From: Planctomycetota bacterium | GTDB taxonomy: Bacteria > Planctomycetota > UBA1135 > UBA2386 | Direction of reading: 5' to 3' | DNA: 36,503 bases | Assembly (NCBI GenBank): GCA_027621295.1 | Contig: JAQCBR010000030.1 | Span: 1-36,503, forward strand | Shown here: positions 1 to 10,038 of the stretch, piece by piece | How positions within the stretch are numbered: position 1 is the first letter of the stretch | Layout: each line of letters opens with the position of its first letter | Made by a program: the position numbers and the translations under genes | Notes under the pieces: generated by a model | Seen by the model: the letters and a program-made list of their open reading frames with translations, nothing else | The model's database searches: none | What the model was told of the DNA's origin: nothing

Positions 1-2
1 GC

Positions 3-80
3 GGCGGCGCTGGCAACGCAGGCGGGCGCGGAGCCCAGGGCGGGCGCGGCGGCGCGACCGGCGGCCAGCGCGGCAACTGA
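3..80 (+). CDS. Gly-rich C-terminal tail of a gene truncated by the window edge
   Basis: Only the last 25 codons are inside the window. They read as a glycine-dominated tail with Asn, Gln, Arg and Ala (for example G-G-A-G-N-A-G-G) and end in TGA at 78-80. A strong hairpin starts 5 nt after that stop, which supports a real gene end. Gly-rich low-complexity tails occur on secreted, surface and RNA-binding proteins, so nothing can be said about function. The other two forward frames are open here too and would run on, so the frame choice rests on the stop/hairpin spacing. Confidence 0.45.
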   Translation, partial: GGAGNAGGRGAQGGRGGATGGQRGN

Positions 81-84
81 TCGG

Positions 85-114
85 GCGTGCGTGATGAGAC
101 CTCGTCACGCATGC
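85..114 (+). terminator. Hairpin after the edge gene, likely terminator
   Basis: Arms 85-94 and 105-114 form a 10-bp stem (one G-U wobble in RNA) around a 10-nt loop, 5 nt after the stop of the Gly-rich partial gene. There is no T-run, so if it acts as a terminator it is of the U-poor kind common in GC-rich genomes. Confidence 0.45.
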
Positions 115-257
115 GCCTGCGGACGCGAGGCGGCCACAGGCTCGACACCTCGAGGACCGCGGGCCGATCTCGACCGCGGCCGTGCGGTCCTCCGCGTCGA
201 CCCGCGGGTTGCAGCGCAGCGCCTTGCTCGGGACGAGCTGCGGGACATGCTGGCACG

Positions 258-1667
258 ATGCGCGCTCCGACGGCCGTCGCTCTCGCTCTCTGCCTGACCG
301 CAGCCCTGACCGGCCAGCAGGCAGACCGTCCCCGCCAGCCCCACATCCTTCTGATCCTCGCCGACGACCTCGGCTACGCGGATCTCGGCTGCCAGGGCTC
401 CGGCTACTACGAGACGCCCGCCCTGGACGCGCTCGCGGCGGACGGCGTGCGCCTGACGCACGCCTATTCGAACGGCCCCAACTGCGCGCCCACCCGCGCC
501 GCGCTGCAGTCCGGCTGCTACGCCCCCCGCACCGGCGTCTACACCGTGGGCAGCGGCGCGCGCGGCAAGCCCCAGTTCCGCCGGCTGGAGCCCGCCGAGA
601 ACCGCACGGACCTCGACACCGGGATCAGGTCGCTCGCCGAGGGGATGCGCGCCGCGGGATACCGCACCGCCCACTTCGGCAAGTGGCACCTCGGGGGGCT
701 CGGCTCCTCGGGACCTGAGGAGCACGGCTTCGAAGTCAACGTCGCCGGCTACGAGGCGGGCTCACCGCGGTCCTACTTCAGCCCCTACCGGAACCCCAAG
801 CTCGAGGACGGTCCGGACGGCGAGTACCTGACCGACCGCCTGACCGACGAGGTCATCGGCTTCCTCCGCGCCCACGTCGCCGACGCGGACTCCACGCCGT
901 TCTACGCGCAGCTCTGCCACTACGCGGTCCACACGCCGATCCAGGCCAAGCCGGACGACGGGGCCGCGTTCGCCGACCGGGATCCCGTCGGCGGGCAGGG
1001 CAACGCCGCCTACGCCGGCATGGTGCTGAGCCTCGACCGCAGCGTCGGACGCATCCTGGACGCTCTCGCCGAGCTGGGCATCGCCGACCGGACGATGGTC
1101 GTCTTCGCATCGGACAACGGCGGCGTCGGCGGCTACGGCGACACGGGCGGCAAGTCGATCACGAGCAACGCGCCGCTCCGCGGCGGCAAGGGTCAGCTGT
1201 ACGAGGGCGGTGTCCGCGTGCCGATGATCGTGCGGTGGCCGGGGGTCACTCAGGGAGGTTCGACGGCCCAAAGTCCGGTCATCACGATGGACCTGTTCCC
1301 GACGTTCCTCCGCGCAGCGGGCGTGGCTGCGGAAGACATCCCGAGCCACGACGGCCTCGACCTCCGCCGCGTCCTGGCGGCGCGCGAGGCGGAGCCGCGC
1401 GACCTTCACTTCCACTTCCCGGGCTACCTGGAGGCCAGCGCGAAGGCCGGCACCTGGAGAACCACCCCCGCGGAGTCGATCCGCCGCGGGGACCTCAAGC
1501 TGATCCACTGGTTCGAGGACGACCGCGTCGAGCTCTACGACCTCGCCTCGGACCCCGGGGAGTCGAAGGACCTCAGCGCGGAGCGCGCCGAGACGGTGCG
1601 CGAGCTGCTGGACGCGATGGCCGCCTGGCGGGCGGCGACGAACGCGCCCATGCCTCGGCGAAGCTGA
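258..1667 (+). CDS. Exported sulfatase (S1/arylsulfatase family)
   Basis: A 469-residue type I sulfatase, predicted to hydrolyse a sulfate ester on a carbohydrate or aryl substrate outside the cytoplasm. Residues 1-20 are a signal peptide (hydrophobic A-L-A-L-C-L-T). D36-D37 are calcium ligands. C76-A-P-T-R80 is the C-x-P-x-R signature whose cysteine is converted to formylglycine. G-K-W-H-L-G spans 141-146, and D286-N287 and K311 fit the family's metal and sulfate sites. The ATG at 258 is chosen because it starts exactly at the signal peptide; longer in-frame starts add an Arg-rich extension that is not protein-like. No maturase (anSME or FGE) is in the window, so activation must come from elsewhere. 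The gene is convergent with the thioredoxin gene downstream. The substrate cannot be read from sequence. Confidence 0.93.
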   Translation: MRAPTAVALALCLTAALTGQQADRPRQPHILLILADDLGYADLGCQGSGYYETPALDALAADGVRLTHAYSNGPNCAPTRAALQSGCYAPRTGVYTVGSGARGKPQFRRLEPAENRTDLDTGIRSLAEGMRAAGYRTAHFGKWHLGGLGSSGPEEHGFEVNVAGYEAGSPRSYFSPYRNPKLEDGPDGEYLTDRLTDEVIGFLRAHVADADSTPFYAQLCHYAVHTPIQAKPDDGAAFADRDPVGGQGNAAYAGMVLSLDRSVGRILDALAELGIADRTMVVFASDNGGVGGYGDTGGKSITSNAPLRGGKGQLYEGGVRVPMIVRWPGVTQGGSTAQSPVITMDLFPTFLRAAGVAAEDIPSHDGLDLRRVLAAREAEPRDLHFHFPGYLEASAKAGTWRTTPAESIRRGDLKLIHWFEDDRVELYDLASDPGESKDLSAERAETVRELLDAMAAWRAATNAPMPRRS

Positions 1668-1673
1668 TCCGCC

Positions 1674-1701
1674 CGGCGGCGGAACAGCTCACTTGCCGCC
1701 G
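1674..1701. terminator. GC-rich hairpin between convergent genes
   Basis: Perfect 7-bp inverted repeat (1674-1680 and 1695-1701, cggcggc/gccgccg) with a 14-nt loop, placed between the sulfatase stop (1667) and reaching into the last codons of the opposing thioredoxin gene. It could end transcription in both directions. No T-run is present. Confidence 0.3.
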
Positions 1702-2660
1702 TCGAGCTGCTTCTTCATTTGCGCGAGGATCTCGTCGATCTGCCCGTTCACCGGGTGGTCGGGCGCGGCCTTCTTCGCCTCCTCGAGGCAGCTCACGGCC
1801 TTGGCCGGGTCCCCGCCACGGAACGCGACCATGCCGCGGATGTAGAGGAGCTCGTGGCGATCCCCGGCGTCGAGGTCGGCTGCGCCGGGCGCGGCCAGGA
1901 AGTCGTCGATCAGCTGGCCGGCCTTGCCCCAGTCCCCGCTCTCGGCGGCGGCGTTCATCGCCGACTTGAGCGCCTGGACCTTCGAGGCCATCGCCATCGC
2001 GCGCTTCTTCTTCTCGAAGGTCTCCTTGAGGCCGCCCTTGCCGTCGGCGTCCAGCGCGATGATCTGGTCCATCCACTCGGCGTAGTGCCGGTGCATCGAC
2101 CCATCCATCGTGTCGAGCGCGTCGGCGAGCTTCTTCGCCTTGTCGACGCCCTTCGCCGCCTCGGCTTCCGCGAGGAACTTGTCGCGCTGCGCGCGGACCG
2201 CGGCGAGCTCGGCGAGGTGCTCGAGGTAGGGTGCTGCACCTCCCTGCTGGTAGCCGGTCTGGGCGTAGGGCCGCCCCTGCTCATCGGCGAGGTAGATGGT
2301 CGGGAACCCATCGACACCGAACACCTCCATCAGCTTCTCGTTCTGCTTCTGGAGAGCTTCGCTCTGCCCCGAACGATCCTGCGGGTAGTCGAGCTCCACG
2401 AGGACGAAGCTGCCGGGCGCGCGCGCGCGGAACGCCTCCTGGTCGAAGACCTCGGCCTTCAGCCGCTTGCACCAGATGCACCAGTCGGAGCCGGTGAAGT
2501 CGATCAGCAGGTCCTTTCCGTCCTTCGCCGCCAGCGTCTTCGCAGCCTCCCAGTCCGTCATCCAGGTGGCCGCAGCGACCTCGACGGACTCGACCTCGAC
2601 AGGGTCTTGCGACGCGAGGCGGCCCGCGGAGAGGAGGAGGACGAGAGAGAAGTGCTTCAT
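1689..2660 (-). CDS. Exported thioredoxin-family protein with C-terminal TPR-like region
   Basis: A 323-residue protein, probably a periplasmic thiol-disulfide oxidoreductase. Residues 1-17 are a signal peptide. The thioredoxin fold covers about 35-160, with C61-I-W-C64 preceded by F-T-G-S-D-W, and a cis-proline at P120 in G-F-P-T-I. The active-site style, with Trp beside and between the cysteines, resembles DUF255-like and thioredoxin_7 proteins rather than classical C-G-P-C thioredoxin. Residues about 200-320 are helical and end in a TPR-like unit, suggesting a protein partner. Start 2660 is preferred over the in-frame ATG at 2672 because GGAG lies about 7 nt before it and its product begins directly with the signal peptide. 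A 212-nt gap separates it from the upstream TlpA-like gene; I see no gene or clear signal there. Confidence 0.85.
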   Translation of the reverse strand: MKHFSLVLLLSAGRLASQDPVEVESVEVAAATWMTDWEAAKTLAAKDGKDLLIDFTGSDWCIWCKRLKAEVFDQEAFRARAPGSFVLVELDYPQDRSGQSEALQKQNEKLMEVFGVDGFPTIYLADEQGRPYAQTGYQQGGAAPYLEHLAELAAVRAQRDKFLAEAEAAKGVDKAKKLADALDTMDGSMHRHYAEWMDQIIALDADGKGGLKETFEKKKRAMAMASKVQALKSAMNAAAESGDWGKAGQLIDDFLAAPGAADLDAGDRHELLYIRGMVAFRGGDPAKAVSCLEEAKKAAPDHPVNGQIDEILAQMKKQLDGGK

Positions 2661-2872
2661 CGAGTTCTCCATGCTGACTTCGGCGCGTTGGCCGGTCGAA
2701 ATGATGGGTGCGCGCCGCGGTCCGGCGCAGCGGATTCCGGGAATCCACGATTGCTGGCGGGGTCACGGATCGACGGCCCGTCCGAGCCCGACCATGCGAG
2801 GCTCCCGCGGACACATCATCGCCGTCGATCGAGCCCGAGCCCAGCCGGAGCGCCACGTCGTCGGACCAGACT

Positions 2873-3403
2873 TCAGCGCGTCGCCATCCGCGCCAGCGCC
2901 TCGAACTCCTCTGCGCTCGCCCGCCCCTCGTGGATCTCCACGACCTGCCCACTCCGGTCGATGACCATGGTGAACGGCAGATCCCCCGACACCCCGAACT
3001 CTTCGAGGACCGGGATCGGATCCGTGTCGCCATAGAGGAAGACCGGGTAGGTCAGCCCTCGCTCCGCGATGAAGCCCGGCAACTCGGCGCGCGCGTCCGG
3101 AAGATCGTAGCCCGGCGCCCAGAGGTCCATCGTGAAGCCGAGCACATCGCCACCGGCTGCGGTCAGGATCGGACGCACCGCCTCCAGGTCCGGCAGCTCG
3201 GCGACGCACGGCGTGCACCAACGCGCCCAGAAGTTCACGAGCAGCGGCTGACCTCGACGGGACTCGAGCTCCGTCGCGAGTCCCCTCACGTCTCGGACGG
3301 CGATACCCCCCTCCTCCAGTGGCTGCCCGTTCCGTGACGGGGCACCGTCGTCGGAGCACGCGCCGAGGGACAGCACGACGCACGCGAGCAGCGAAGCTCT
3401 CAA
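2873..3403 (-). CDS. TlpA-like thiol-disulfide lipoprotein
   Basis: A 176-residue TlpA/ResA-type redoxin. The lipobox L-G-A-C16 predicts a lipid-anchored protein on the outer face of the inner membrane or in the outer membrane. The active site is W-C63-T-P-C66 in N-F-W-A-R-W-C, with a later D-L-P-F-T proline loop. Proteins of this type reduce cysteines of exported proteins or cytochrome c. The start is TTG: the sequence TTGA (3403-3400) contains both this TTG and the TGA of the upstream redoxin gene, a 4-nt overlap typical of translational coupling. No ATG precedes the signal peptide. Its operon partner is the one-cysteine redoxin. Confidence 0.85.
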   Translation of the reverse strand: MRASLLACVVLSLGACSDDGAPSRNGQPLEEGGIAVRDVRGLATELESRRGQPLLVNFWARWCTPCVAELPDLEAVRPILTAAGGDVLGFTMDLWAPGYDLPDARAELPGFIAERGLTYPVFLYGDTDPIPVLEEFGVSGDLPFTMVIDRSGQVVEIHEGRASAEEFEALARMATR

Positions 3404-4137
3404 CGCCCGCGACCTCGTCCGCGCCGACCGCCCGCAGCCGCGCCCGCGGGACGCTTGATCCCACAGCCGATCGGGGTGGTCGCCCTCGGCTCGACTTCTT
3501 CTCCGGCGAGCAGGGCGTCCAGCACGCCGCGGAGGTGCTGCGTCGCCTTCTCACCCTTGTTGCCGCGCGGATCGTCGTCGATCAGCCCGCGGTAGACGAG
3601 CACACCCTTCGGATCGAACACGTAGACGTCCGGCGTGGTCTTGGCCTGGAACAGGTCCGCGACCTTGCTGCCGTGGTCGACCAGCACGCGGTACGGCAAC
3701 TCCCGCTCGGCGAGGTAACCGCGGATCTTCGCGTAGGGCTCGTCACCCTCCTTGGCGGGCTCCCTGTCGCCGATCTCTCCGTTGCCCTCGTTCGAGTTGA
3801 TCATCAGGAACACGACCTCGCGCGCGCCGTATTCGTCGTGGATCGCCTTCAGGCGCGTCTCCCAGCCCTTCATGATCGGGCACGTGAACGACCAGAAGTT
3901 CACGACGACCACCTTGCCGAGCAGCGCCTGGGAGCGGACGGCTTCACCGTCGATGTCCGTCAGCGCGAGCGGGCTCGGCAGCTTCCCGCCGAGCTCGAGC
4001 TTCTCGGGCTTCGGGGTCTCGTGCTCGCGGACGGGTGGCTTCGGCGGAACGTCCGGGTCCTGCGGCGCGGCAGACAGCGAGGCGACGACGGTGAGGCTGC
4101 AGAGCGCAGCGCGGAACAGGGTGAATCGGATGTGCAT
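3400..4137 (-). CDS. Exported redoxin-family protein with a single active-site cysteine
   Basis: A 245-residue protein with a signal peptide (1-23) and an AhpC/TSA-Redoxin fold from about 50 to 215. The active-site strand reads N-F-W-S-F-T-C86-P-I-M-K-G-W-E: the first cysteine is kept but the usual second cysteine of C-x-x-C is absent, so it may be a one-cysteine peroxidase or sensor rather than a disulfide reductase. A further cysteine lies in I-G-C-G-I-K-R near residue 225, a motif I associate with planctomycete redoxins, and could act as a distant resolving cysteine. The last 15 residues are a Gly/Arg-rich tail. Start 4137 is supported by GAGGA about 7 nt upstream and by the signal peptide. 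It overlaps the TlpA-like gene by 4 nt. Confidence 0.8.
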   Translation of the reverse strand: MHIRFTLFRAALCSLTVVASLSAAPQDPDVPPKPPVREHETPKPEKLELGGKLPSPLALTDIDGEAVRSQALLGKVVVVNFWSFTCPIMKGWETRLKAIHDEYGAREVVFLMINSNEGNGEIGDREPAKEGDEPYAKIRGYLAERELPYRVLVDHGSKVADLFQAKTTPDVYVFDPKGVLVYRGLIDDDPRGNKGEKATQHLRGVLDALLAGEEVEPRATTPIGCGIKRPAGAAAGGRRGRGRGR

Positions 4138-4243
4138 GCTCTTGTCCTCCGCGGCGCCGGAACGGACGCGTGGGCCAACCCTCCACAAGATTCCCAGTGC
4201 GTCGATCGAAGACCAAGCCCCACGAGGACAGCAGGGCAGATCT

Positions 4244-5428
4244 TCAGACCGACTGCTGCTGCCAGCAGACGCCGCCCGCAACGAGGCCGGCGACCAGGAG
4301 CACGGTGAGGAGGATCTTCCAGAACGACCACGGGCGCGCGCCCTGGACCTCCCCCGTCACGGCGTTCACCGCGACCTGGTACGGCTCCCCCCGGAAGCGG
4401 TACACCAGCAGCCAGACCGGGAGCAGCAGGTGCTTGTAGGTCAGCGCACCGAACTCGGTCTCGATACCGTGGATGCGCTGGACGTCCCCGCCGATACGCC
4501 GATGGACCTCGACCCGGATCGCTGCCCTGATCCGCTCCTTGGCACTGTCGAAGCCGTCCTCGAGCGAGGTGTCGTAGGTCCGCGCCATGTATCCCGCGAG
4601 GAACTCGGGCGTGAACGACACGCAGCGATCGAGCGGCCAGGGATCGAGCTTGGCGATGATCTTCTGCGGAAGACCGGCCCCTGCGAAGACGAGGACGTCA
4701 TCGAAGAAGCGCCGGAAGTCGCCGGAAGCCGGATACCAGCGCGTGCGACGCACGCGGGTCGTCTGGTCACCCCGACGCACCGTCACCCAGTAGTGCTCGC
4801 CGCGCTCTCCCGTGTAGGCGTTCAAAGTCAGCGCGTCGTAGGTCCAGAACGGCAGGTACACACCCTGGAAGCGCCCGTTGGCACCGCGGCGAACGAACTC
4901 GTTCGGCGCGAACCAGCGGGTCTTCACCCACGCCGCAAGGTTGCGGCGCGCGACGTCACGGTCGAGCGCGAAAGGCAGGACCCCGTCGACCTGGATGCGA
5001 TCCTCCGCGTCGTGGACGCCCTCGAGCTGGATGGCCGTCCCGCAGTACGGGCACTCGTCGCTCGTCAACGTGCCGGTGAAGCGGACGTCGGCGCCGCAGT
5101 CCCCGCAGCGGACCTCGCGCACCGTTTCCTCGGACGCCGTATCGGATTCCGACCGGCCTGACGCGATCCTGCCCGCCGCGATGTCGCGGAGCGTTGCGCG
5201 CAGGTCCTGCTCCTCGACGGCCCGCTCCCCGCCGGGATCGAACTCCCGGACGGTTCCGCAGAATCCGCAGGCCAGGGACTGGACCTCGATCGAGAACGAC
5301 AGGGCGGCGCCGCAGCCCGCACACGGGAATGTCCGCGGCTGACCCTGGTCGATCGCCGCCCCGGCACCGTCGCTCGAGACACCGCCCGACGGCGGAGACA
5401 CCGGGATCTCTGGAGGCTGCTCGGCCAT
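4244..5428 (-). CDS. Double zinc-ribbon membrane protein, YdjG-like
   Basis: A 394-residue protein with two four-cysteine zinc ribbons, C36-x2-C39...C54-x2-C57 and C108-x2-C111...C126-x2-C129, then a mixed alpha/beta region (about 150-360) and one C-terminal membrane helix (about 366-385, I-L-L-T-V-L-L-V-A-G). Predicted topology is a cytoplasmic body with a C-terminal anchor. The gene follows the SPFH gene by 10 nt in the same operon. That pairing resembles Bacillus subtilis YdjG (zinc ribbons, membrane anchor) with YdjI (SPFH), which work with PspA in envelope stress. The match is by architecture, not alignment, and no PspA gene is in the window. Start 5428 begins just before the first ribbon; longer starts add Arg/Pro-rich sequence inside the SPFH gene. 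Confidence 0.75.
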   Translation of the reverse strand: MAEQPPEIPVSPPSGGVSSDGAGAAIDQGQPRTFPCAGCGAALSFSIEVQSLACGFCGTVREFDPGGERAVEEQDLRATLRDIAAGRIASGRSESDTASEETVREVRCGDCGADVRFTGTLTSDECPYCGTAIQLEGVHDAEDRIQVDGVLPFALDRDVARRNLAAWVKTRWFAPNEFVRRGANGRFQGVYLPFWTYDALTLNAYTGERGEHYWVTVRRGDQTTRVRRTRWYPASGDFRRFFDDVLVFAGAGLPQKIIAKLDPWPLDRCVSFTPEFLAGYMARTYDTSLEDGFDSAKERIRAAIRVEVHRRIGGDVQRIHGIETEFGALTYKHLLLPVWLLVYRFRGEPYQVAVNAVTGEVQGARPWSFWKILLTVLLVAGLVAGGVCWQQQSV

Positions 5429-5438
5429 CCCGTTGCGA

Positions 5439-6542
5439 TCAGGCACCGGGGATCGGCGGCGGCGCCGGTGGTCCGAACAGCGCGGCGAGAGCGCCCACCT
5501 GCCCGGCCGGCTCCCAGGTGGCCATACCAGCGGTCCAGACGAGCGTGGTCCGCGACAGACGGCCGGCCTGTGCCTCTGCAGCGAGCTGCGCCACTCCGAA
5601 GGGACCGGCTGCCCGCCCGGCGTCGGCGATGTGCCAGAGCTGCGGCGGAGGCGGAGGCGGATGTGGGACCGAGGCCCCACCGCCGACCCCTCCCTGGGCG
5701 ATCTGCTGCGCCATCGCGAAGCCCATGCCCAGCCCCATGCCGTCCGCGGCTCCGCCGCCCGAGGGGTTCTCGGCCGCGGCGGTCATCGCCTGGCCCATCT
5801 GGTACTGCTGGAACCTCCCCATGTCGCCGATGACGCCCATCGACGTCCGGGAGTCCAACGCCTTCTCGACCGCCTCCGGCAGCGAGATGTTGACGACGAA
5901 GAGCTGCGGCAGATCGAGCCCGTACTCGTCGTCGATCTTGTCGACCGCCGAAGAGCGGATCTTGCCGGCCAGTTCTTCGTAGTTCTGCGCGAGGTCGAGC
6001 GCAGCGATCTGCGACTGGCCGAGCACGTCCGCCAGCGACTGGTTGATCACGCCACGCATCAGCGTCTCGAGCTCGTTCGTCTCGTAGACGCCGTCCGTGC
6101 CGACGAGCTCGGTGATCAACCGCCGCGGGTCGGAGCAGCGCAGCGTGTAGGTGCCGAACGCGCGGAGCCGGATCGGTCCGAACTCGGGGTCCCGCAGCAT
6201 CACGGGGTTGGGTGTTCCCCAACGCAGGTCGGTGACCGTCCGCGTCGCGACGAAGTAGACCTCGGACTTGAACGGGCTGTCGAACCCGTGCTTCCAACCC
6301 TGCAGCGTGCTGAGGATCGGCAGGTTGTTCGTCGTCAGCTCGTAGGTCCCGGGCTCGAAGACGTCCGCCAGCTTCCCCTCGTGCACGAAGACTGCGACCT
6401 GCCCGGGACGGACGATCAGCTGGGCCCCGTTCTTGATCTGGTTGTGGTAGCGCGGGAACCGCCACACCAGCGTGTGGTTGGTGTCATCGACCCACTCGAT
6501 GATGTCGATGAACTCGGCGCGGAGCTTGTCGAACCATCCCAT
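5439..6542 (-). CDS. SPFH-domain protein with C-terminal GYF_2-like domain (YdjI-like)
   Basis: A 367-residue protein of the SPFH/virion-core-protein (YdjI) group. The N-terminus M-G-W-F-D-K-L and the motif R-P-G-Q-V-A-V-F-V-H are typical of this group, and the SPFH body covers about 30-245. A Gly/Ala/Met-rich linker (about 245-295) and a run of seven prolines lead to a C-terminal domain (about 305-355, L-W-H-I...G-P-F-G...W-T-A-G-M) that fits GYF_2. YdjI relatives often end in a zinc ribbon instead. There is no membrane helix, so it is probably a cytoplasmic scaffold recruited to membrane, plausibly by the zinc-ribbon protein encoded 10 nt downstream. Start 6542 has GAGGAA at a 7-nt spacing. 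Confidence 0.85.
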   Translation of the reverse strand: MGWFDKLRAEFIDIIEWVDDTNHTLVWRFPRYHNQIKNGAQLIVRPGQVAVFVHEGKLADVFEPGTYELTTNNLPILSTLQGWKHGFDSPFKSEVYFVATRTVTDLRWGTPNPVMLRDPEFGPIRLRAFGTYTLRCSDPRRLITELVGTDGVYETNELETLMRGVINQSLADVLGQSQIAALDLAQNYEELAGKIRSSAVDKIDDEYGLDLPQLFVVNISLPEAVEKALDSRTSMGVIGDMGRFQQYQMGQAMTAAAENPSGGGAADGMGLGMGFAMAQQIAQGGVGGGASVPHPPPPPPQLWHIADAGRAAGPFGVAQLAAEAQAGRLSRTTLVWTAGMATWEPAGQVGALAALFGPPAPPPIPGA

Positions 6543-6644
6543 GCGAGATTCCTCGGTTGCTTGGTGTTGCCCGGCACCCACGAGGAGCCGGCGGTGCGGA
6601 TGCGCGACGCCCTCCGAAAGATTCGGAAACGCCGCCGGAACAGG

Positions 6645-8141
6645 CTACCGGCCGTCGAAGGCCGGCATCGGGAAGACGGGATTGGGCGTCCGGTCGTCCC
6701 GCATGATCTCGAGCGCCCGCGCGACGAAATCCGGATGCTCGGCCGCGAGATCGGCCGACTCGCCCTCGTCGACGTCGAGGTCGTAGAGCTCGATCGAGTC
6801 GTTGCCCTTGAAGATGTCGCGCATCACCGCCTTGTAGCGCCCCATGCGCACGGCCTTCTGACCGCCGTACTCGGCGAACTCCCAGACGAGCTGGACGTGC
6901 TGGACCTGACGCTCCGGCGCGCCGAGCAGCGTCGGCAGGAAGCTGATCCCGTCACAGCCTTCGGCCACCTCGAGCCCACACAGCTCCGCGAACGTCGGCA
7001 TCACGTCCTGGAATGCCGACACGTGGTCGGTCGTCGAGCCGGCGGCAACCCGGCCCGGCCACCGTGCCAGAGTGGGAACCCGGAGCCCGCCTTCGTAGAC
7101 GCTGCCCTTGCGGCCACGGAGCGGCCCGGCCGAACGGAAGAACGTCGTGTCGACCCCGCCGACGTCGTGCGTCGGGCCGTTGTCGCTCGAGAACATGATC
7201 AGCGTGTCCTCGGCGATGCCGAGGGAGTCGACGAGGTCGAGGATCGCTCCGACCTGCTCGTCGAGCTCGGTGATCATCGCCGCGTAGCCGGCGCGCGGGC
7301 GAGGGTGCGGCGTGTAGCCCCGACCACCGAGGTAGGGCTCGGAGTCCCAGCTCTCGGGGTAGGACTCGACGAGGTCGGCTCGCGGCTGCATCGCGAGATG
7401 CGGCTGCACGAACGGCAGGTAGAGGAAGAAGGGCCCCTCGCGGTGCCGCCGGAGGAACGCCTGCGCGGCCCGCATCATCACGTCCGGCGCGTACTCGTTG
7501 CCGTAGAACTGCTCGAAGCCCTCGTCGGCGGACTTGATCTTCCCGTGCCCCGGCACGCGATCGTTGTCGAGGAACAGCTGCTGCGCGTTCACCCAGAGGT
7601 GTCGCGGGTAGTAGGTGTGCGCCTCGCGCTGGCAGTTGTAGCCGACGAAGTAGTCGACTCCCTTCGCGTTCGGGTCACCCGTCGAACCGACGGGGCCGAG
7701 CCCCCACTTGCCCATCGCCCCGGTCGCGTAGCCGCGCTCGCGGAACATCATCGGCAGCGTCTTCACCGCCGCCGAGATCGGCCACTGTCCCTCGGGCTTG
7801 ACCTCCTTGTTGCCGCGGATCTCGGCGTTCGCGAGGTGCTTCCCAGTCATCAGCACGCAGCGCGACGGCGCGCAGACCGGCGCGCCCGAGTAGTGCTGGG
7901 TGAACCGCATGCCCTGAGCGGCCATGCGATCCAGGTGCGGCGTCCGGATCAGGACCTGGCCGTAGCAGCCGACCTCTCCGTAGCCGAGGTCATCCGCGAG
8001 GATGTAGATGACGTTCGGGGCCCTGGACTCCTGGCCGGCCCCGGACGGAGCGTCCTGGGCTGCGAGCCCGGGTTGGAGGACGGACTGGGCGAGCAGCGCC
8101 AGCGTGGACGCGAGGAACGGCAGGGCGAACGATCGGGACAT
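6645..8141 (-). CDS. Exported sulfatase/arylsulfatase
   Basis: A 498-residue type I sulfatase with a signal peptide (1-28). It has the metal-binding I-L-A-D50-D51-L-G-Y, the formylglycine signature C90-A-P-S-R94, and S-S-D-N-G-P-T-H for the second metal-binding Asp-Asn. The block that is G-K-W-H-L-G in the other sulfatase is G-K-W-G-L-G (from 144) here, so one residue near the active site differs and the two enzymes probably have different substrates. The gene stands alone on the minus strand, divergent from pckA. Start 8141 fits the signal peptide; the ribosome-binding site is weak. The leader contains a perfect 7-bp hairpin (8168-8186). The substrate is unknown; no glycoside hydrolase is nearby to suggest a polysaccharide. 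Confidence 0.93.
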   Translation of the reverse strand: MSRSFALPFLASTLALLAQSVLQPGLAAQDAPSGAGQESRAPNVIYILADDLGYGEVGCYGQVLIRTPHLDRMAAQGMRFTQHYSGAPVCAPSRCVLMTGKHLANAEIRGNKEVKPEGQWPISAAVKTLPMMFRERGYATGAMGKWGLGPVGSTGDPNAKGVDYFVGYNCQREAHTYYPRHLWVNAQQLFLDNDRVPGHGKIKSADEGFEQFYGNEYAPDVMMRAAQAFLRRHREGPFFLYLPFVQPHLAMQPRADLVESYPESWDSEPYLGGRGYTPHPRPRAGYAAMITELDEQVGAILDLVDSLGIAEDTLIMFSSDNGPTHDVGGVDTTFFRSAGPLRGRKGSVYEGGLRVPTLARWPGRVAAGSTTDHVSAFQDVMPTFAELCGLEVAEGCDGISFLPTLLGAPERQVQHVQLVWEFAEYGGQKAVRMGRYKAVMRDIFKGNDSIELYDLDVDEGESADLAAEHPDFVARALEIMRDDRTPNPVFPMPAFDGR

Positions 8142-8167
8142 CTGCACCAGCGAGCGGAAACACGGGA

Positions 8168-8186
8168 TCGGGCGGGGAACGCCCGA
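8168..8186 (-). promoter_or_regulatory. Perfect hairpin in the 5' leader of the sulfatase gene
   Basis: tcgggcg (8168-8174) and cgcccga (8180-8186) form a 7-bp stem with a 5-nt loop, 26 nt upstream of the sulfatase start. It could affect mRNA stability or translation if the transcript begins further out; no known riboswitch pattern is recognised. A second small hairpin (8228-8233 with 8241-8246) lies in the same divergent region. Confidence 0.25.
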
Positions 8187-8269
8187 TGACGGCGCCCAGT
8201 CTGACCCCGGCCACGCCAGGAAGAAAGGCGGTGCGTGTCTCACCGCTGTCCTGCCGGGTCCCGAAGGGC

Positions 8270-8300
8270 TTGGGATTCTGTGGGGTCATGGGCCTACAAT
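8270..8300 (+). promoter_or_regulatory. Candidate sigma-70 promoter for pckA
   Basis: TACAAT at 8295-8300 is a near-consensus -10 box and stands out in this GC-rich region. TTGGGA at 8270-8275 can serve as -35, with a longer than ideal 19-bp spacer. The predicted transcript would have a leader of about 75 nt before the ATG at 8381. Confidence 0.4.
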
Positions 8301-8380
8301 CGCCGGGATTCCCTGAACGGCGGAAAGTCCGAATTGGGCATCCCGCCGGAACCCAGCCCAGGAATCCGACCCGCGTGCCC

Positions 8381-9961
<1,581 letters not shown>

Positions 9962-10038
9962 CCGCCGACCGACGCGCGGCACCCGCCGCGCCGATCGAGC
10001 CACGCTCCGCGGTTGTATCCCGTGGCGCGCTCGGCACG

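Noticed and set aside
5433-8189. Very long plus-strand open frame (918 codons) opposite the SPFH and sulfatase genes
   Set aside because: It is antisense to two genes with clear family motifs and reads as Arg/Val/His/Asp-rich sequence with no domain; long spurious frames are expected at this GC content.
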